Part shown: in pieces, positions 61,204 to 64,000 of the stretch
How positions within the stretch are numbered: position 1 is the first letter of the stretch
Layout of the letters: each line of letters starts with the position of its first letter
Assembly (NCBI GenBank): GCA_005779395.1
Contig: SXJP01000023.1
Coordinates: 1 to 64,000, forward strand
DNA length: 64,000 nt
Source: Actinomycetota bacterium
GTDB taxonomy: Bacteria > Actinomycetota > Acidimicrobiia > IMCC26256 > PALSA-610
Direction of reading: 5' to 3'
The notes under the pieces: model-generated
What the model was told of the DNA's origin: nothing
Databases searched by the model: none
Seen by the model: only the letters and a program-made list of their open reading frames with translations
Program-made: the position numbers and the translations under genes

Positions 61204-62345
61204 TGGATTCGCTGTTCCACTAGATCGGAATAAATCGCTTCGATTCGTGCCTGGGCTCTCGCAATGTCGAACTCTGCACTCAGATCCTTTGCTCCGATTG
61301 ATAGACGCTCACGTAGTGCCTCATCCTTGACTAAGGACATGATTCCATTAGCTAGCGCGCCAGGATCACCTGCATTCACCAGTAGCGCGTTATCTTCGTG
61401 ACGCAAAACGTCTGGAATGCCGCCGACCCTCGTTGCAACTATTGGCAATCCCAATGCAAGCGCCTCCATGATCGCGACCGGGAGTCCCTCGTATTTCGAG
61501 CCAAGAATGAAAATGTCGCATCCGGCCATAAGTCGCACTGCATCTGGCCTATGCCCCGTCAGCGTGACGGTCTCTTCGAGCGACAGATCCGCGTGCAATT
61601 TCTCAACGACACCTTGGAGGGGCCCTTGCCCTACTAAACAAAACCGAACTTTGGTCGAAGAACCGAGATCGGCTACTCGACGCGCAGCGTCTAGAACGTT
61701 GGGCCAATCCTTCTTAGGGTGATAATTCGCTACGGTCCCGACAAGCACGGTGTTTACGTCTATCCCTAGTTCCGATCGAACTATTCCGCGTTCCTCAATC
61801 AACTCCGCTATCGCATCCACATCGACACCGTGGACGAGTACTTCACACTGTTGACGTGCGCGACCCGACATCGACTCCTTCGCCTCTCGTGACACGGCGA
61901 TCGTCACATCGTCGAGTCTCGAAGTAAAGGCGTTTAGATATCTTGTTGGGGTTTTGAATGTTCCCCATGCGTTGTGTTCAGTGCACACAAGTCGAGGACG
62001 CAACCTCTTGGGGAGCGCGCGCACCGCCAACCGCGCCATCGCCGCGACATACGGCGAATGAACATGGACAATATCGACCGGATTTCGGCGCAACATTCTC
62101 CTCAGAGAGAACACCCATCGCAGGTCTCGTTCGTCTCGTACGCCAAAACAAGTTGTCGCAACGCCCTCGGCCTCAAAGCGCTCTACGAGCGCGTTCTTCC
62201 AAGGCAATAAGTACGCGACGGCGACATCAAATCGGTCGCGGTCTCTAGTCGCGGCCGCACCGAGCAATAGATGTTCAGCGCCGCCGGGACCGAGTCCCTT
62301 GATTAGCCACAACACGCGAGTTTTATTTGACACCACACGTAGCAT
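61200..62345 (-). CDS. Family 4 glycosyltransferase
   Basis: 381-residue GT-B enzyme with LWLIKGLGPGGAEHLLL, VDIVHVHSPYVAAMARLAVRALP, VSREAKESM, VGTVANYHPKKDWPNVLDAAR, LGSKYEGLPVAIMEALALGLPIVATRVGGIPD. It is divergent from the sulfotransferase at 62425. Probably adds one sugar in the second glycan pathway. Confidence 0.93.
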   Translation of the reverse strand: MLRVVSNKTRVLWLIKGLGPGGAEHLLLGAAATRDRDRFDVAVAYLLPWKNALVERFEAEGVATTCFGVRDERDLRWVFSLRRMLRRNPVDIVHVHSPYVAAMARLAVRALPKRLRPRLVCTEHNAWGTFKTPTRYLNAFTSRLDDVTIAVSREAKESMSGRARQQCEVLVHGVDVDAIAELIEERGIVRSELGIDVNTVLVGTVANYHPKKDWPNVLDAARRVADLGSSTKVRFCLVGQGPLQGVVEKLHADLSLEETVTLTGHRPDAVRLMAGCDIFILGSKYEGLPVAIMEALALGLPIVATRVGGIPDVLRHEDNALLVNAGDPGALANGIMSLVKDEALRERLSIGAKDLSAEFDIARAQARIEAIYSDLVEQRIH

Positions 62346-62424
62346 TGCAGATCAGTGATCCGATTCCCGCGCAAGCCAGAGCGAAAATCAAACGGCGCGA
62401 CTAAATTCGAACGGGTATGTCTCG

Positions 62425-63189
62425 ATGACTGATAGTCGGCCGCGCTTCATATTCATAGGCGGTTTGCATCGCAGCGGAACGACGCTGCTCGCCTCGATGC
62501 TCGACGAGCACCCCGACATCTCTGGATTGCGCAACACTGGCGTCCCGCAGGACGAAGGGCAGCATTTGCAAGATGAAATGGTCGTGGCTGATGACCTAGG
62601 CGGACCCGGCCGATTTGCTTTCAGTTCCCGAGCACACCTTGTCGAGAGTGACGCAACCGATCCCCTGATTGCGCTTCGTCTCCGTGAGGCTTGGCAGCCT
62701 TACGCCGACACGACGCGTAGCCACATCGTCGAGAAGTCTCCGCCGAATCTCTTGCGATTTCGGTACCTGCAAGCGGTTTTCCCAGATGCGCTAATGATCG
62801 CAATTGTTAGACACCCAGTTGCAGTCGCCCATGCAACAGAGTTCTGGGCCAAATCGAGTGTCCAACTCCAGCTTGAGCACTGGCTAGCAGCGCATGAGAA
62901 ATTTGAGGGCGACCGCGCGCAACTCCAACACCTCAAGTTCATGCGGTACGAAGATCTCGTACGCGATCCGGCCGCCGTGTTGGGACCCATAACGAATTAC
63001 CTAGGGTTGAAGCCTTTCGCTCCGCTGGCAAACGTGCGTGGCGACACGAATGCCAGATACTTTCGTCGCTACAGACACAGCAAATTTGTGCCACCGCGAA
63101 TCAAGAACTTCCGCGACGTGCTGCACTTCGAACGCCGATTACAAGATTTGCACTACGGCTACAGCCTGCTCGACAAGGCGAGTAACTAA
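62425..63189 (+). CDS. Sulfotransferase family protein
   Basis: 254 residues with FIFIGGLHRSGTTLLASMLDEHP (PAPS-binding loop, about 8-30) and MIAIVRHPVAVAHATEFWAKS (second site), followed by FMRYEDLVRDP. No signal peptide or membrane helix. Third sulfotransferase in the window; it lies in the second glycan locus, so sulfation may apply to both polymers. The acceptor is unknown. Confidence 0.85.
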   Translation: MTDSRPRFIFIGGLHRSGTTLLASMLDEHPDISGLRNTGVPQDEGQHLQDEMVVADDLGGPGRFAFSSRAHLVESDATDPLIALRLREAWQPYADTTRSHIVEKSPPNLLRFRYLQAVFPDALMIAIVRHPVAVAHATEFWAKSSVQLQLEHWLAAHEKFEGDRAQLQHLKFMRYEDLVRDPAAVLGPITNYLGLKPFAPLANVRGDTNARYFRRYRHSKFVPPRIKNFRDVLHFERRLQDLHYGYSLLDKASN

Positions 63190-63210
63190 CGGCGTTGGGG
63201 TTCCAGTGCC

Positions 63211-64000
63211 TTAGCGGCCGCGCAACTTTCGGTAGGACGACCTGCCGATCCGATGGAGCAACGATCCAGGTGCGATCTTTGAGTACATCGTGCGAGCCAC
63301 CGAATTTAAAAACGACGTGTTCTTGTGCGCAAGCAATGAGCGGGCGGTGTCGAGTGGGGCTCGCCGTCTGTACTCGGCCATGTACTTACGAATTTCAGCG
63401 TGGGTGCGCGCGTACCCATTATCTGCATACTTGCCAACTAGCGGCGTGAACTTCGTGCCGAATTCGTCAGTAGTCCAGTCACCGGTCACGGTCGTCTTAG
63501 TGAAGTTGCCAATCATCAGATCGTCGAAGACTTCCCACTTCACGGCTTCCATGAATGAATGGCGTGGGACTTCAAATGTCACGCCGCGATTATTTCCTGA
63601 CCCGACAGGAAACTCGTGTTCGACGCCACCTACCCGCACGACGATCACATCGACGACGTCGCGCAAAGTTTCGATTCTGGCAAAATATTTTCTTGCCTCA
63701 TCGACATCAACATCGGTCAATTGCTGTGACCAGTCGTCGCCGAAATCCTTCGGGTCGTTGGCAACTAACGGGTTGGGTAGCGGTTCAAGAAGTTCAACAT
63801 TTCGCGACAGGCAGTCGTACTTAATGAACGGACCAACAATTTCAGCGGTTTCTGAAGCAAAACCGAGCTTGTGAGCCTCTGGACCAGTTATGTAATCGTT
63901 GGCCCAGAAACTGTCGGCACGGTTGTACTGGTGCAGCGACGCGAATGGCACGAAGTATTTCATCCCGAAGCTTTCGATCCGCCGAGCAATGGCCTTGCCG
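63211..64000 (-). CDS. C-terminal part of a longer protein, possibly MBL-fold hydrolase (runs off window)
   Basis: The frame is open from 63211 to the window end, with no stop; from the edge it reads GKAIARRIESFGMKYFVPFASLHQYNRADSFWANDYITG, then an alpha/beta segment and EVPRHSFMEAVKWEVFDDL. The KYFVPFASLHQ stretch resembles the C-terminal region of metallo-beta-lactamase-fold proteins found in some sugar-modification loci, but the metal site would lie outside the window, so this is uncertain. The start lies beyond the edge; ATG 63963 is internal. Confidence 0.5.
   Translation of the reverse strand, partial: GKAIARRIESFGMKYFVPFASLHQYNRADSFWANDYITGPEAHKLGFASETAEIVGPFIKYDCLSRNVELLEPLPNPLVANDPKDFGDDWSQQLTDVDVDEARKYFARIETLRDVVDVIVVRVGGVEHEFPVGSGNNRGVTFEVPRHSFMEAVKWEVFDDLMIGNFTKTTVTGDWTTDEFGTKFTPLVGKYADNGYARTHAEIRKYMAEYRRRAPLDTARSLLAHKNTSFLNSVARTMYSKIAPGSLLHRIGRSSYRKLRGR

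Noticed and set aside
1..64000. Insertion sequences, integrases, phage genes or att sites
   Set aside because: No transposase, integrase or phage protein motifs and no flanking terminal repeats were seen; the triple paralogues are divergent genes, not mobile copies.

Overview
The window reads as chromosomal DNA of a moderate-GC actinobacterium, most likely of the Acidimicrobiia type. Support for this comes from a rimP-nusA-ylxR-infB block whose IF-2 has a long Gly/Pro/Arg-rich N-terminal region, secreted proteins with Thr/Ala/Pro linkers, many GTG/TTG starts, and an iron-sulfur APS reductase. The lineage call is inference. No tRNA, rRNA, CRISPR array, transposase or phage gene was found.

Layout. 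(1) 1-3605, minus: translation/transcription block rimP, nusA, ylxR and the 5' part of infB. (2) 3633-17736, minus: exopolysaccharide locus with galE, a Wzx-type flippase, two sulfotransferases, an APH-like kinase, a Wzy/ligase-like protein, an Alg13/Alg14-like glycosyltransferase pair, a Wzz-type copolymerase with a degenerate kinase domain, a GT2, a secreted GH26 glycosidase and a WbaP/WcaJ-type initiating transferase. (3) 17839-19560, minus: proS. (4) 19845-23182, plus: a BY-kinase with an intact P-loop and a Tyr-Gly tail, then a second polymerase-like membrane protein. (5) 23164-27166, minus: a compact operon joining a Tat-exported Ig-like protein that appears split by a frameshift, an NTP_transf_5 nucleotidyltransferase, an HprK-like kinase, a PqqD-like recognition protein and a membrane protein. 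(6) 27271-43094: a region holding three pairs of paralogues (a GT-C-like transferase, a membrane protein with an exported C-terminal domain, and a membrane-bound alkaline-phosphatase/sulfatase-like enzyme), with a 2OG-Fe(II) oxygenase, a GT2-methyltransferase fusion and an acyltransferase. (7) 43303-48086, plus: sulfate assimilation (sulfite reductase, cysH, cysD, cysN), followed by a methyltransferase and an alpha/beta hydrolase. (8) 49868-51139, minus: ispG. (9) 51152-64000: second glycan locus with an SDR epimerase, a CapD-like dehydratase, GT2, DegT aminotransferase, WecA-like initiating transferase, GNATs, two GT4s, a polysaccharide deacetylase, a third sulfotransferase and, at the edge, an incomplete gene.

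How the genes fit together. Nearly everything outside the housekeeping genes makes, modifies, exports or anchors cell-surface glycans. Two initiating enzymes (16201-17736 and 56480-57466) and two polymerase-like proteins suggest at least two polymers. The sulfotransferases and the sulfate-activation genes hint at sulfated glycans, but the CysH type here uses APS directly and no APS kinase is visible, so PAPS would have to come from elsewhere. The most unusual parts are the PqqD/HprK/nucleotidyltransferase operon (23.2-27.2 kb) and the triple-paralogue region (27.3-43.1 kb).
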